In this document: positions 1-6,426 of the stretch, piece by piece | Layout of the letters: every line of letters begins with the position of its first letter | Numbering within the stretch: position 1 is the stretch's first letter | Source of the DNA: DTU018 sp029550685 | GTDB lineage: Bacteria; Bacillota; Syntrophomonadia; Syntrophomonadales; Syntrophomonadaceae | Assembly: GCA_035412805.1 (NCBI GenBank) | Contig: DAONVO010000040.1 | Location: 1 to 19,581 of the forward strand | Direction: 5' to 3' | DNA length: 19,581 bases | The notes under the pieces: generated by a model | Databases searched by the model: none | The model's input: only the letters and a program-made list of their open reading frames with translations | What the model was told of the DNA's origin: nothing | Position numbers and translations under genes: made by a program

Positions 1-1
1 G

Positions 2-415
2 GAAGGCTATACGGGGATTAATATATATTTAAAGATTGGTACGATATTTTTAATTATTATCGGAATGTATTTGCTAATACGGGGTAATAGCATTGCAAAA
101 GCCGCTTGTAGTAACATACCGTTTGATTTTAGTCAGTATTCTCTTGCGTCAGTGATTGTTTTAATACTAAAAATAACCGGGATGTCACTTGTTGTTTTAA
201 CTGGGGTACGGTTGTTAGATGCTGTAAGTTTTACTCTCTATATGCTTGAAGTCGAAGATTTGTCCAGCTTCTTGTATACACAAGTTGGCACGATGGCAGC
301 TCTAACCCTTACCTTGAATCTATTTTTATTACTCATTGGCTGCTATCTATATTTTAGCGGCTCGCTGTTATATAGAATATTCCATATTACGCCTAATAAA
401 ATGTTTCCGCAATAA
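2..415 (+). CDS. Membrane protein of unknown function, 5' end outside the window
   Basis: The reading frame is open from the first bases of the window and ends with TAA at 413-415, so only the C-terminal ~137 residues are seen. An internal ATG at 65 exists, but no ribosome binding site precedes it and the frame continues upstream, so I treat the gene as partial. Three hydrophobic stretches are visible: one at the start (IFLIIIGMYLLI), one near the middle (VIVLILKITGMSLVVL) and one near the end (LTLTLNLFLLLIGCYLYF). This suggests an integral membrane protein. The tail after the last segment is short and basic. I do not recognise the family. It points the same way as the agrD-like gene downstream, but a promoter region of about 200 bases separates them, so co-transcription is not implied. 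Confidence 0.6.
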   Translation, partial: EGYTGINIYLKIGTIFLIIIGMYLLIRGNSIAKAACSNIPFDFSQYSLASVIVLILKITGMSLVVLTGVRLLDAVSFTLYMLEVEDLSSFLYTQVGTMAALTLTLNLFLLLIGCYLYFSGSLLYRIFHITPNKMFPQ

Positions 416-418
416 GCA

Positions 419-450
419 TTTCATGTTCGTTTTGCGCCTTTCGCGCGTAA
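419..450 (+). promoter_or_regulatory. Possible decayed LytTR-type double box
   Basis: TTTCATG at 419 and TTTCGCG at 439 are 20 bp apart, with a TTTTG-containing spacer like that of the boxes at 531-558 and 1552-1579. Each half-site has one mismatch to TTTCACG, and the period is one base short. No matching -35/-10 pair follows at the expected distance. It may be a vestigial copy or an upstream accessory site for the agrD promoter. The rest of 416-530 shows no gene. Confidence 0.25.
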
Positions 451-530
451 GCCTGAGTATTCCCGCCCCCATAAAGCTAACCGCTTTCAATTAAATCGAC
501 CTCGTAAAAACCGACTTCCCTTCGAGCGCA

Positions 531-596
531 TTTCACGTTCTATTTTGAGCCTTTCACGTAAAATGTCTTGTAATTAGTTTCCTTGACTGTTAAAAG
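531..596 (+). promoter_or_regulatory. Promoter of the agrD-like gene with paired regulator boxes (copy 1)
   Basis: Two direct repeats TTTCACG start at 531 and 552, 21 bp apart (two helical turns). This is the geometry known for AgrA/LytTR regulators, which bind two ~9-bp direct repeats with 12-13 bp between them. Sixteen bases after the start of the second repeat comes a -35-like TTGTAA (568-573), then a 17-bp spacer and a -10-like TAAAAG (591-596). Expected transcription start is near 603. The weak -10 fits a promoter that needs an activator. Near-identical copies lie at 1552-1617 and 6426-6491. Confidence 0.7.
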
Positions 597-628
597 TAGG
601 TATATCATCCAAGAAAGGGGGTCGTTTT

Positions 629-739
629 ATGAAGAATTCACTATTCAAGGTTATCTCTATGGCTCTTTTGCTCGTAGCTAGCGCGGGTGTACAGCCGGCC
701 TGCTGGCTGCACTGGTATCAGCCTAAGCTGCCCGAGTAA
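629..739 (+). CDS. agrD: AgrD-like cyclic (thio)lactone autoinducer peptide precursor
   Basis: A 36-codon gene starts with ATG at 629, 7 nt after a strong ribosome binding site (GAAAGGGGG, 613-621). Residues 1-18 form an amphipathic/hydrophobic leader (MKNSLFKVISMALLLVAS). Then comes ACWLHW and a short acidic/proline tail, YQPKLPE. The order Ala-Cys, four residues, then Y(Q/E)P(K/E)xP is the known layout of clostridial AgrD precursors. By analogy with the clostridial CLWFT ring, the mature signal would be a five-residue ring CWLHW closed by a thioester from Cys25 to the carboxyl of Trp29. Processing would be by the AgrB-like protease at 4328-4951 and sensing by the kinase at 4948-6297. It is unusual that the gene is monocistronic, on the opposite strand and 3.6 kb from agrB. 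Ring size and N-terminal cleavage site are inference. Confidence 0.85.
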   Translation: MKNSLFKVISMALLLVASAGVQPACWLHWYQPKLPE

Positions 740-855
740 AAAACGTAGCTCAAGTATTGGTAATCATGAAATTTTCCCCAGAAACCAATAATATGCTAAA
801 GAAACTTATTCCCTCTGCTTAATAAACTTTTGAGAAACAACCGATAATCCCAATG

Positions 856-889
856 GGACGGAGGTCAAATTCAAAACTCCGTCCTTTTT
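856..889 (+). terminator. Rho-independent terminator after the agrD-like gene
   Basis: GGACGGAG (856-863) pairs perfectly with CTCCGTCC (877-884) across a 13-nt loop and is followed by five T (885-889). It closes a transcript of about 285 nt from the copy 1 promoter, so the peptide gene is transcribed alone. The 116 bases between the peptide stop codon and the stem hold no convincing gene. Confidence 0.85.
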
Positions 890-923
890 CTTCCAGCAAA
901 ACATCTCCAATTAATATTGAGGG

Positions 924-1415
924 GTGACGAACATTTTACAGATTAATACAAATGGTTACCCATCCAATGTGTATCCAGCGTCGCAGCCTAGTGTACCGAG
1001 TAAAAACTCCTCTATTTTTGCAGTAGATACTGCGGGAACTGCTTCAAAAGATTTATCTAGAGATATTTGGACAAAGCTGGGCAGTAAATATAATGTTCGC
1101 TATGCAACTTTTGATGAATTATGTGAAATAGCTATCACATTATATAAGGAAGGAGCAATTTCTGCAGGCGACTGTGCCATGATGACTTTTTATGGGAAAA
1201 GAGCTGCGGACGATTTAAGGAAAGACTATCCGGATGTTATAGCCGATTTTAAACTAACCCCTGCCGATTCCGAGGGTCGCAGAGATTGGATAGCTGAGTT
1301 TGCTGCCCGAGCAAAACTGGCTTTCAGCCAGGGAAACGATAAAGGTTATATACAATACCAAAGACTGGCGGACATACTTCGGAAGATAGATCAATCAAAA
1401 CCATATGGGTACTAG
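924..1415 (+). CDS. Conserved-looking cytosolic protein of unknown function
   Basis: This is an open frame of 163 codons between two terminators (856-889 and 1463-1510), so it is probably a single-gene unit. The first ~40 residues are low-complexity, rich in Ser, Asn and Pro. The rest looks like a compact mainly helical domain, with the recognisable stretch YNVRYATFDELCEIAITLYK followed by EGAISAGDCAMMTF. I have an impression of similar short Firmicute hypothetical proteins with a 'KYDVRNATFDE' segment, but I cannot name a family. There is no signal peptide or membrane segment. The start is uncertain: GTG at 924 lies directly on the purine-rich GAGGGG that would serve as its ribosome binding site, which is too close. 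The real start may be a rare codon such as ATT at 933. A stop codon at 918-920 excludes a longer frame. Its position inside the agr region hints at, but does not prove, a link to it. Confidence 0.6.
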   Translation: MTNILQINTNGYPSNVYPASQPSVPSKNSSIFAVDTAGTASKDLSRDIWTKLGSKYNVRYATFDELCEIAITLYKEGAISAGDCAMMTFYGKRAADDLRKDYPDVIADFKLTPADSEGRRDWIAEFAARAKLAFSQGNDKGYIQYQRLADILRKIDQSKPYGY

Positions 1416-1462
1416 CAATAAATCAAACCAGGGGAATGAAATAAGCACGTTCAATTATGTGT

Positions 1463-1510
1463 AAACCTCCAAGCGGATGTAGACTAAGATCATCGCTGGG
1501 AGGTTTTATT
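1463..1510 (+). terminator. Rho-independent terminator
   Basis: AAACCTCC (1463-1470) pairs with GGAGGTTT (1499-1506). A second stem inside pairs AGCG/ATG (from 1472) with CAT/CGCT (from 1491). It is followed by TTTATT. It closes the unit of the gene at 924-1415. Confidence 0.8.
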
Positions 1511-1551
1511 CCTGGGAGGACATATACAGAATCGGTTTTTCCCTGAGCACA

Positions 1552-1617
1552 TTTCACGTTCGGTTTTGAACCTTTCACGTAAAATGTCTTGCTACAAGTT
1601 GTTTTGATTGTTAAAAG
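1552..1617 (+). promoter_or_regulatory. Agr-type promoter with paired boxes (copy 2), before the beta-propeller gene
   Basis: TTTCACG repeats start at 1552 and 1573, again 21 bp apart. The -35-like TTGCTA (1589-1594) and -10-like TAAAAG (1612-1617) have the same 17-bp spacing as copy 1. The block CCTTTCACGTAAAATGTC is identical to copy 1, and similarity extends upstream of the first repeat (CCCTGAGCACA against CCCTTCGAGCGCA). Expected start of transcription is near 1624, giving a ~77-nt leader before the ATG at 1701. Confidence 0.7.
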
Positions 1618-1660
1618 AATAGGTGTAGTCACAGGATTGAGTAAGTTATGAAACTAAAAT

Positions 1661-1677
1661 GGGGAAAGCGTTTCCCC
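1661..1677 (+). other. Perfect leader hairpin before the beta-propeller gene
   Basis: GGGGAAA-GCG-TTTCCCC forms a 7-bp stem with a 3-nt loop in the untranslated leader, 13 nt before the ribosome binding site of the gene at 1701. It overlaps a weak alternative ATG at 1659. It could stabilise the mRNA or affect translation. A similar stem-loop with similar following bases (TTTCCCCTT-ATGTT) sits at 3526-3548, downstream of this transcription unit. Confidence 0.5.
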
Positions 1678-1700
1678 TTCATGTTTGTTTGGGAGGAAGT

Positions 1701-2750
1701 ATGCAGAAAAAATATATAGCAATTCTTGGTTTGCTATTAATAGCTGTGGCAGCTTTTAGCTTTCATATGCTAAAACCAGAGCCGGCAACAGTCGAGAATA
1801 ACCGCACAGAAATATATCCGGAAAATGGCGTTTATTGTTATACGGCTTCAGGAAATATGTATTTTCTATCTAGTGATGACTACCAGGTACTCAATAAAGT
1901 TCTTATTTATGGTGGTCTAAACATGGCGGCAGTTGCGGATAAAAAGGTGTACTTAACCATCAGAGGCGAGGACAGTAAAGCTGGCAAAGAGATCGCAGTA
2001 TTTAGAAATGGAAATATAATAAAAACCATTGAATTGGAGCGTATCCTGCCCGAAAAGATTATATATAACGAGCATGACTGCAAAGCTTATGTCGGACATA
2101 TTGCGATGAATCGTAAAAATTACATAACAGTGATAAATACAAAAAATGATACTGTTGAATATATCATACCGTATTTTGATAAGGTTATTGAGGACATGGC
2201 TGTCTACGGAAACAAACTCTACGTCAGTTCCTGGTACTCCCGATCTCCCGGCGAATTATCCCAAATTGATACCATTAATCTGGATGATTATCGCTTGATT
2301 AATACCTTCCCACTGGATTATATAGTAACTTCTATGATTGTTTTAGATAATACTATTTACGTTATAAGAAGTTTATCTGATGAGCCGGTGGTTTATGCCT
2401 TAGATGCCGAAAGTGGCAAGGTTGAAAAGCGTATAGAATTGAAAAAGCGATATCCTTGGCAGATATATAAGCATCAGCAAGATGGGAAGATTTATATTTA
2501 TGTTTCCCATTACAATGCCGAAAACATGACCGGAGACTCTATATCCTGTATCGATCCAGAAACTACAGAGGTTATTGATGTTTTGCCCAACGCTTTATGT
2601 GCAGAAGTACTAGGTTTTAATGGTAAAGACATACTGATCGGTGAACAAAAGAATGACCGGTTGAGTATCCTGCGAAACCGTGAACTAATTAAAAAAATTG
2701 GCATAGGCAGAGTTATAGCTGTTGCCACAGTATCAGATTCATCTGAATAA
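1701..2750 (+). CDS. Membrane-anchored, extracytoplasmic beta-propeller-like protein
   Basis: The product has 349 residues. I chose ATG 1701 because GGGAGGAAGT lies directly upstream at normal spacing; the longer frame from 1659 adds 14 residues through a hairpin and has no ribosome binding site. Residues 1-23 (MQKKYIAILGLLLIAVAAFS and on) are a signal anchor with no lipobox cysteine. The remainder is built of repeating beta-rich units with patterns such as VYCYTASGNMYFLSSDDY, KLYVSSWYS and TIYVIRSLSDEPVVYALDAE, as in YncE/quinoprotein-type propellers that sit outside the membrane. No catalytic motif is visible. It is the first gene behind the copy 2 agr-type promoter, so it is a likely target of the peptide signal. 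The lipoprotein gene at 2836 follows after 85 nt and is probably co-transcribed. The exact family and ligand are unknown to me. Confidence 0.7.
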   Translation: MQKKYIAILGLLLIAVAAFSFHMLKPEPATVENNRTEIYPENGVYCYTASGNMYFLSSDDYQVLNKVLIYGGLNMAAVADKKVYLTIRGEDSKAGKEIAVFRNGNIIKTIELERILPEKIIYNEHDCKAYVGHIAMNRKNYITVINTKNDTVEYIIPYFDKVIEDMAVYGNKLYVSSWYSRSPGELSQIDTINLDDYRLINTFPLDYIVTSMIVLDNTIYVIRSLSDEPVVYALDAESGKVEKRIELKKRYPWQIYKHQQDGKIYIYVSHYNAENMTGDSISCIDPETTEVIDVLPNALCAEVLGFNGKDILIGEQKNDRLSILRNRELIKKIGIGRVIAVATVSDSSE

Positions 2751-2835
2751 GTATACTTGTTACTGCACACTACTGCCCCTTCAAAATCGTTGTTACCCAT
2801 TTGGGGATGGCGGTAATAAAAAGTGGTGATCGTCA

Positions 2836-3366
2836 TTGAAAACAGGGAAAAGCATAGGTGCGATCATTCTGATGGTGTTGCTCCTTACACCGATGGCTTG
2901 TTCCGATATGCCTATTGAGACTGCGATAAGCCAGCAATCTCTGGATATGGCAGAAGAAAAAGCCGAGATTGAAGCTATTATACAGAAATCAAATATCAAA
3001 CGATTCTTATTAGAAAACAAAGATGCATTTAATAGAGAATCATTATCAAACATAGAATGACCAGCCGAGTTGAAATATGGTACACCTTATAAAGTTGTAA
3101 CTCTGAATAACAATATAATGCAGGATTTACTAAATGGTACAAGTCTTACCGAGAGTGTAAAAACATCCACTTATCGCTGGATAGTCCCTGTACTTACTAA
3201 AAGAGGTTCGGATATGGTACCTGTAGCGTCTTTTACAATTGCGTACCATAAAAACAAGTGGCAGATCGTTGAATTTGGCGGCTATCTTTCGCCGGAGCAG
3301 AGTTTGTTCAGCAGCGACCCGGCAGAATTAGCGGCCTTCTTCAAGAACAATTCGATTGAAGGATGA
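2836..3366 (+). pseudogene. Lipoprotein gene interrupted by an in-frame TGA
   Basis: The frame starts with TTG at 2836 (a stop at 2827-2829 excludes a longer one) and gives a lipoprotein signal with hydrophobic core IGAIILMVLLLTPMAC; the lipobox cysteine is Cys22. After 74 codons a TGA (3058-3060) follows ...SLSNIE. The same frame then continues without any shift for 101 codons (PAELKYGTPYKVV ...), ending at 3366. The downstream part has the character of a secreted domain (TYRWIVPVLTKRG, VASFTIAYHKNKWQIVEFGG). A single base change, for example from TGG or CGA, explains the break, so I call it a nonsense pseudogene. Alternatives are a recent strain-specific mutation, a sequencing error, or read-through. 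No hairpin resembling a bacterial selenocysteine signal follows the TGA. It sits 85 nt behind the beta-propeller gene and probably shares its agr-type promoter. Confidence 0.65.
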
Positions 3367-3443
3367 TTCCAGTTCTTATCCTAAGCGGGTTATTTACTGG
3401 CTTCTTGTTCGGTTATAGAAAACTGTTTCTGATAACAGAATAA
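3363..3443 (+). CDS. Possible 26-residue hydrophobic peptide coupled to the lipoprotein gene
   Basis: ATG at 3363 overlaps the preceding stop codon in the ATGA fashion used for translational coupling. It encodes 26 residues (MIPVLILSGLFTGFLFGYRK then LFLITE), one potential membrane segment followed by basic residues. AAGG is close upstream, but spacing to the start is too short for an independent ribosome binding site. No family is recognised. It may be chance, and without conservation data I give it low weight. Confidence 0.25.
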   Translation: MIPVLILSGLFTGFLFGYRKLFLITE

Positions 3444-3478
3444 GCACCCTAAAATACAATGCGTTTTAAAACGGGTGC
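3444..3478. other. Imperfect stem-loop in the convergent intergenic region
   Basis: GCACCC (3444-3449) can pair with GGGTGC (3473-3478), with a partial inner TAAAA/TTTTA pairing. A second small hairpin, ATCGTA-AAGC-TACGAT, lies at 3497-3512. These precede the stronger hairpin at 3526-3548 between convergent units and may assist termination. Confidence 0.3.
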
Positions 3479-3525
3479 CATATTATCCCGAGCATGATCG
3501 TAAAGCTACGATAATTATTTACAAA

Positions 3526-3560
3526 GGGGAAACTAAGGTTGTTTCCCCTTGATGTTATTT
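3526..3560. terminator. Likely bidirectional terminator between convergent operons
   Basis: GGGGAAAC (3526-3533) pairs perfectly with GTTTCCCC (3541-3548). On the plus strand it is followed by TTGATGTTATTT; on the minus strand by TTTGTAAATAATT. It lies between the plus-strand lipoprotein unit and the end of the minus-strand agr operon (3595), so it can serve both. The T tracts are interrupted, so termination strength is uncertain. Confidence 0.6.
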
Positions 3561-3594
3561 AAAGGTGGCAATTACACCATAGAACTAGATATTT

Positions 3595-4314
3595 TCAACT
3601 TCTCATGCGCTTCTTTATCTCTCTAAGATGACGGCGGCTCAATGGAATCCGCTCCCCTGAACGCAATACTATATCGTAGGTTTTTCCGAAGCGGTCAATC
3701 ATGGTTATATAATCGATATTGACCAAATAGCTGCGGTGGCAGCGAAAAAAGCCTTTATTGGTCAAGGTTTCCTCCAATGACTCTAAACTTTGGTAGATCA
3801 CCAGATCATCATAGAATGGAGATTTTATCACTGTTTTATGGTCCAAGCTCTCAATATAAGAAATTTCTTTGGATTTAAGTATTATTTGTCGCCCTTCTAC
3901 CTTACACATGACTAAATCATCTTCAAATGAACCAGGCTGGCTAAACCCAGACTTTATTCTTTGCATGGTCTTTACAATGCGCTCTTCATTAAAGGGCTTC
4001 AATATGTAATCAAAAGGATAGACATCAAAGGCTTCCAAAGCATGATCCGGGTAGGCGGTGGCAAATACCAAGTATAAGTCTTCATCTTTTTCCCGTAGTT
4101 GCCGTGCCAAATCCAAGCCATTCAAACCAGGCATATCTATATCCAGAAAAATTACTTGGGCCCTATGACGGTCAACTTGCTGAGCAACCTCCAGGGAGTT
4201 GGTAATTACTTCAGCTACTTCTACTCCCGGCACTCGTTCCAAAATCGACTTTAAGAATAGTCCTACCGCCAACTCATCGTCCACAACCAGTACCTTAACG
4301 ATATCTGTATCCAT
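3595..4314 (-). CDS. agrA: AgrA/LytR-type response regulator (receiver + LytTR DNA-binding domain)
   Basis: The product has 239 residues. Residues ~5-122 are a receiver domain: acidic pair Asp12-Asp13, phospho-acceptor Asp58 in FLDIDMPG, Thr86 and Lys106 in ILKPF. Residues ~135-236 are a LytTR DNA-binding domain (ISYIESLDHKTVI, FFRCHRSYLVNIDYI, RSGERIPLSRRHL), the fold used by AgrA to bind paired direct repeats. It is the last gene of the agr operon and starts 13 nt after agrB. Its ribosome binding site AAAGGAGG overlaps the agrB stop codon, so translation is coupled. Its expected targets are the three promoters with TTTCACG pairs 21 bp apart at 531-596, 1552-1617 and 6426-6491. The direct link is inference from family geometry. 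Family and role are otherwise clear. Confidence 0.9.
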   Translation of the reverse strand: MDTDIVKVLVVDDELAVGLFLKSILERVPGVEVAEVITNSLEVAQQVDRHRAQVIFLDIDMPGLNGLDLARQLREKDEDLYLVFATAYPDHALEAFDVYPFDYILKPFNEERIVKTMQRIKSGFSQPGSFEDDLVMCKVEGRQIILKSKEISYIESLDHKTVIKSPFYDDLVIYQSLESLEETLTNKGFFRCHRSYLVNIDYITMIDRFGKTYDIVLRSGERIPLSRRHLREIKKRMRS

Positions 4315-4327
4315 GACTGTACCTCCT

Positions 4328-4951
4328 TTAATCGAAGGCCAGTACCCTATCTACCCAGTGCAAAAACCGGTAACCCAGGGGAGTTACTGTAAAAACCTGA
4401 GCCAGCATCCCCACTGCTACCGGCAAGCAAATCCACTGAGCAGCCTTTGTTTGAGTAGTTCCGATCATAATGATCAAGTAGACCACTGCTAAAATTAACG
4501 ATAGGCGTTTGAATTTGGTGCGTTCAGCATCAGTATTGATGGGTTTGTTTTCTGTGTCGCCCGGTGCATACAAAGCCAACAAAACAAATGCAGCAGCAAA
4601 GGAGATACCTGCTATTACCAGTAAGCTTTCCACGGTTATAGACATATTCACATATCGAACTATCCACCCCAGCAATAAAAACCAGATGGTACCCCCGATC
4701 ATACACCGGTAGTATTCATTGCAGTGCTCACCACCGGAAACCAAACGCAGCATACTAGCTGATACCGTAATAATAATGACCTCTCGCCAAAGGCCCATGA
4801 TTTCGGCTAAAGAGAGCAGAACTATCCACTTTACGATTTCTCCTAACAGCAGTTCCAGACCGTATGCCATCCGATTCTGTTCCCTTTGGTCGCTGCCCAG
4901 TTCTTTAGCCAAAGCTGCCGCCCAACGAACCGCAATGTTATGAATACTCAT
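4328..4951 (-). CDS. agrB: AgrB-like autoinducer-peptide processing protease
   Basis: This is an integral membrane cysteine endopeptidase of the AgrB family, 207 residues. It removes the C-terminal tail of AgrD and closes the thiolactone ring. Counting from the chosen start, the catalytic pair is His76 and Cys83 in SGGEHCNEYYRC, spaced seven residues apart as in AgrB. The family motif APGDTENKPI follows at ~129-138. About six hydrophobic segments are visible. I chose ATG 4951 rather than 4957 because it overlaps the agrC stop as ATGA and has AAAGGAG at proper spacing; ATG 4957 lies only 3 nt from that site. Its natural substrate is most likely the peptide encoded at 629-739, the only AgrD-like gene in the window. 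No agrD adjoins it, which is atypical. An extra Cys (77) next to the catalytic His is a minor oddity. Confidence 0.9.
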   Translation of the reverse strand: MSIHNIAVRWAAALAKELGSDQREQNRMAYGLELLLGEIVKWIVLLSLAEIMGLWREVIIITVSASMLRLVSGGEHCNEYYRCMIGGTIWFLLLGWIVRYVNMSITVESLLVIAGISFAAAFVLLALYAPGDTENKPINTDAERTKFKRLSLILAVVYLIIMIGTTQTKAAQWICLPVAVGMLAQVFTVTPLGYRFLHWVDRVLAFD

Positions 4952-6297
4952 GCCCATCTTCTCCTTTCCTTCAGTTTAGGATAGTACACCGTAAAGCAAG
5001 TGCCTTCTTCAGGATTGCTGCTCACTGCTATTCTCCCCTTGTACTTTTCTACCAGGTACTTCACAGAGGCCAAGCCAATCCCCCTTTCGCCGCTATCGCT
5101 CTTGGTTGAAAAACCAGGTTCGAACAAACGATCATAAACACCCTCGGAAATGATACCGGAATTGTGAACTTGGATAACATAAAATCCAGGTTCGGCAAAA
5201 ATGTGGAGCTTTACTTCCCGATCGGTTGGTTCCCTATTCTCAACAGCTTCCATAGCATTATTGATTAAATTTCCTACCACAGCCACTAAATCCAGCGGCG
5301 ACACCCTTGTGGCAGACAAAGTGGTTTCGATGTCTATACTTAAAGAAATACCCTTTCCGGCAGCAGCACCTGTTTTCACCAGCAACAAAGCGCTGAGTTC
5401 AGGAACGCCTAATTGCATAATATCTCCGCTGATTTGCACATCCCTATATAGTTTCCTGATATAGTCCAGAGCTTTGTCTATCTCATTGAGGTTCAAGAAC
5501 CCATATACTACTTGTATGTGATTGATAAAATCATGTCTCTGCCCTTTTATCACCTGCATCATTTCCTGTAAGTTTTCGATATGTAGCTGCTGAGCTTGCA
5601 TTAACCGGTATTGCTTGTGCAGGAAACCTAATTTTTGAACCAGTAATAATGATAGAGTTATCAAAGCAAAAACCACAAAATATATGGTATTACTCATAAA
5701 TAGGGCTGAAGGAGGCTGTAGCTGATTGAAGTTATTCTCATAATAAAAGCCCAAGGCAATTAGAATAACAGCAAAAAGCAGCAACATCCCTATCTCGCTT
5801 TTCCATACCACGGGTGCTAACTGCATGTAATGCTCTTGGGTCCAGGAAACTACTGGAGTACGATATCTGTTTATGAGCAGTATCGTCAAAACCAGAATTA
5901 AAAACTGGGGCAGCGGAAAGATGATTCTCAACCAGGGATCATTTAAAACCTGCCATATAGAAATGCCAGTAACTGCGGTAATCAAGGCATTACAGACTAC
6001 TTCAATAAAGCTTAGTAATATTAAACCACTTATACTTGCCAGGACAGCTTTGTAGACTGGTATCTGAGCCAAAGAACTTAATAGCAGGATCAAGATAAGT
6101 AATTGAACTATTATATTTATTCCTGCAGGAATAGAAGATGAACGAATAATGTAACTGGCTAAAGCAGTTAACAAGGCAACAACCAAAACTCTTTTCCAAT
6201 CAGCCTTTAACCCGATTAATCCTAAACCCAAATAGATCAAGATTACTGTTTCGGGAAATGAGTGAATAAGCACAAGGTAAAAGGGCATTGTTTCCAT
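4948..6297 (-). CDS. agrC: AgrC-like membrane sensor histidine kinase (GHKL type)
   Basis: The product has 449 residues. Residues ~1-222 contain six or seven hydrophobic segments forming the peptide-sensing membrane domain. Residues ~228-255 look like a helical linker, leading to the phospho-acceptor His255 in GQRHDFINHIQ, the form typical of AgrC/ComD-type kinases. The ATP-binding GHKL domain shows the N box (NLINNAMEAV, ~343-352), and ERGIGLASVKYLVEKY with the G motif (~404-419). It receives the cyclic peptide outside and phosphorylates the AgrA-like regulator. It is the first gene of the operon. GGAAGG lies 9 nt before the ATG at 6297. Its end overlaps agrB by four bases. The kinase type is certain; ligand assignment is by context. 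Confidence 0.9.
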   Translation of the reverse strand: METMPFYLVLIHSFPETVILIYLGLGLIGLKADWKRVLVVALLTALASYIIRSSSIPAGINIIVQLLILILLLSSLAQIPVYKAVLASISGLILLSFIEVVCNALITAVTGISIWQVLNDPWLRIIFPLPQFLILVLTILLINRYRTPVVSWTQEHYMQLAPVVWKSEIGMLLLFAVILIALGFYYENNFNQLQPPSALFMSNTIYFVVFALITLSLLLVQKLGFLHKQYRLMQAQQLHIENLQEMMQVIKGQRHDFINHIQVVYGFLNLNEIDKALDYIRKLYRDVQISGDIMQLGVPELSALLLVKTGAAAGKGISLSIDIETTLSATRVSPLDLVAVVGNLINNAMEAVENREPTDREVKLHIFAEPGFYVIQVHNSGIISEGVYDRLFEPGFSTKSDSGERGIGLASVKYLVEKYKGRIAVSSNPEEGTCFTVYYPKLKERRRWA

Positions 6298-6378
6298 TTC
6301 TTTCAGCCTTCCAATCGGATCTAGCGGATATTTGTCCGCCTAACTACCTTTCGCCGTAAATATATAATTACCTGCCAA

Positions 6379-6407
6379 TTTTTACATATAATTTTATTTT
6401 GATCCAA
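6379..6407 (-). promoter_or_regulatory. Candidate promoter of the agrC-agrB-agrA operon
   Basis: On the minus strand, TTGGAT (6407-6402) is followed after 17 bp by TAAAAA (6384-6379), about 80 nt before the agrC start. Both hexamers are imperfect. It diverges from the copy 3 agr-type promoter at 6426-6491. Confidence 0.35.
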
Positions 6408-6426
6408 TAATGGCATAATTGATCCA
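6399..6426. repeat. Direct repeat TTGATCCA, 20-bp period, between divergent promoters
   Basis: TTGATCCA occurs at 6399-6406 and again at 6419-6426. The first copy overlaps the candidate -35 of the agrC promoter and the second touches the first half-site of the copy 3 agr-type promoter. It differs from TTTCACG, so if functional it would bind another regulator. Confidence 0.35.

Noticed and set aside
766..822. 18-codon frame (MKFSPETNNMLKKLIPSA) after the agrD-like gene
   Set aside because: No ribosome binding site and no recognisable character; probably chance in the 3' untranslated part.
1423..1632. Minus-strand frame of 69 codons
   Set aside because: It covers a terminator and the copy 2 promoter in reverse and has no start signal.
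2836..3366. TGA at 3058 as a selenocysteine codon
   Set aside because: No stable hairpin follows at the distance needed in bacteria, and neighbouring residues do not resemble a redox motif; a nonsense mutation is simpler.
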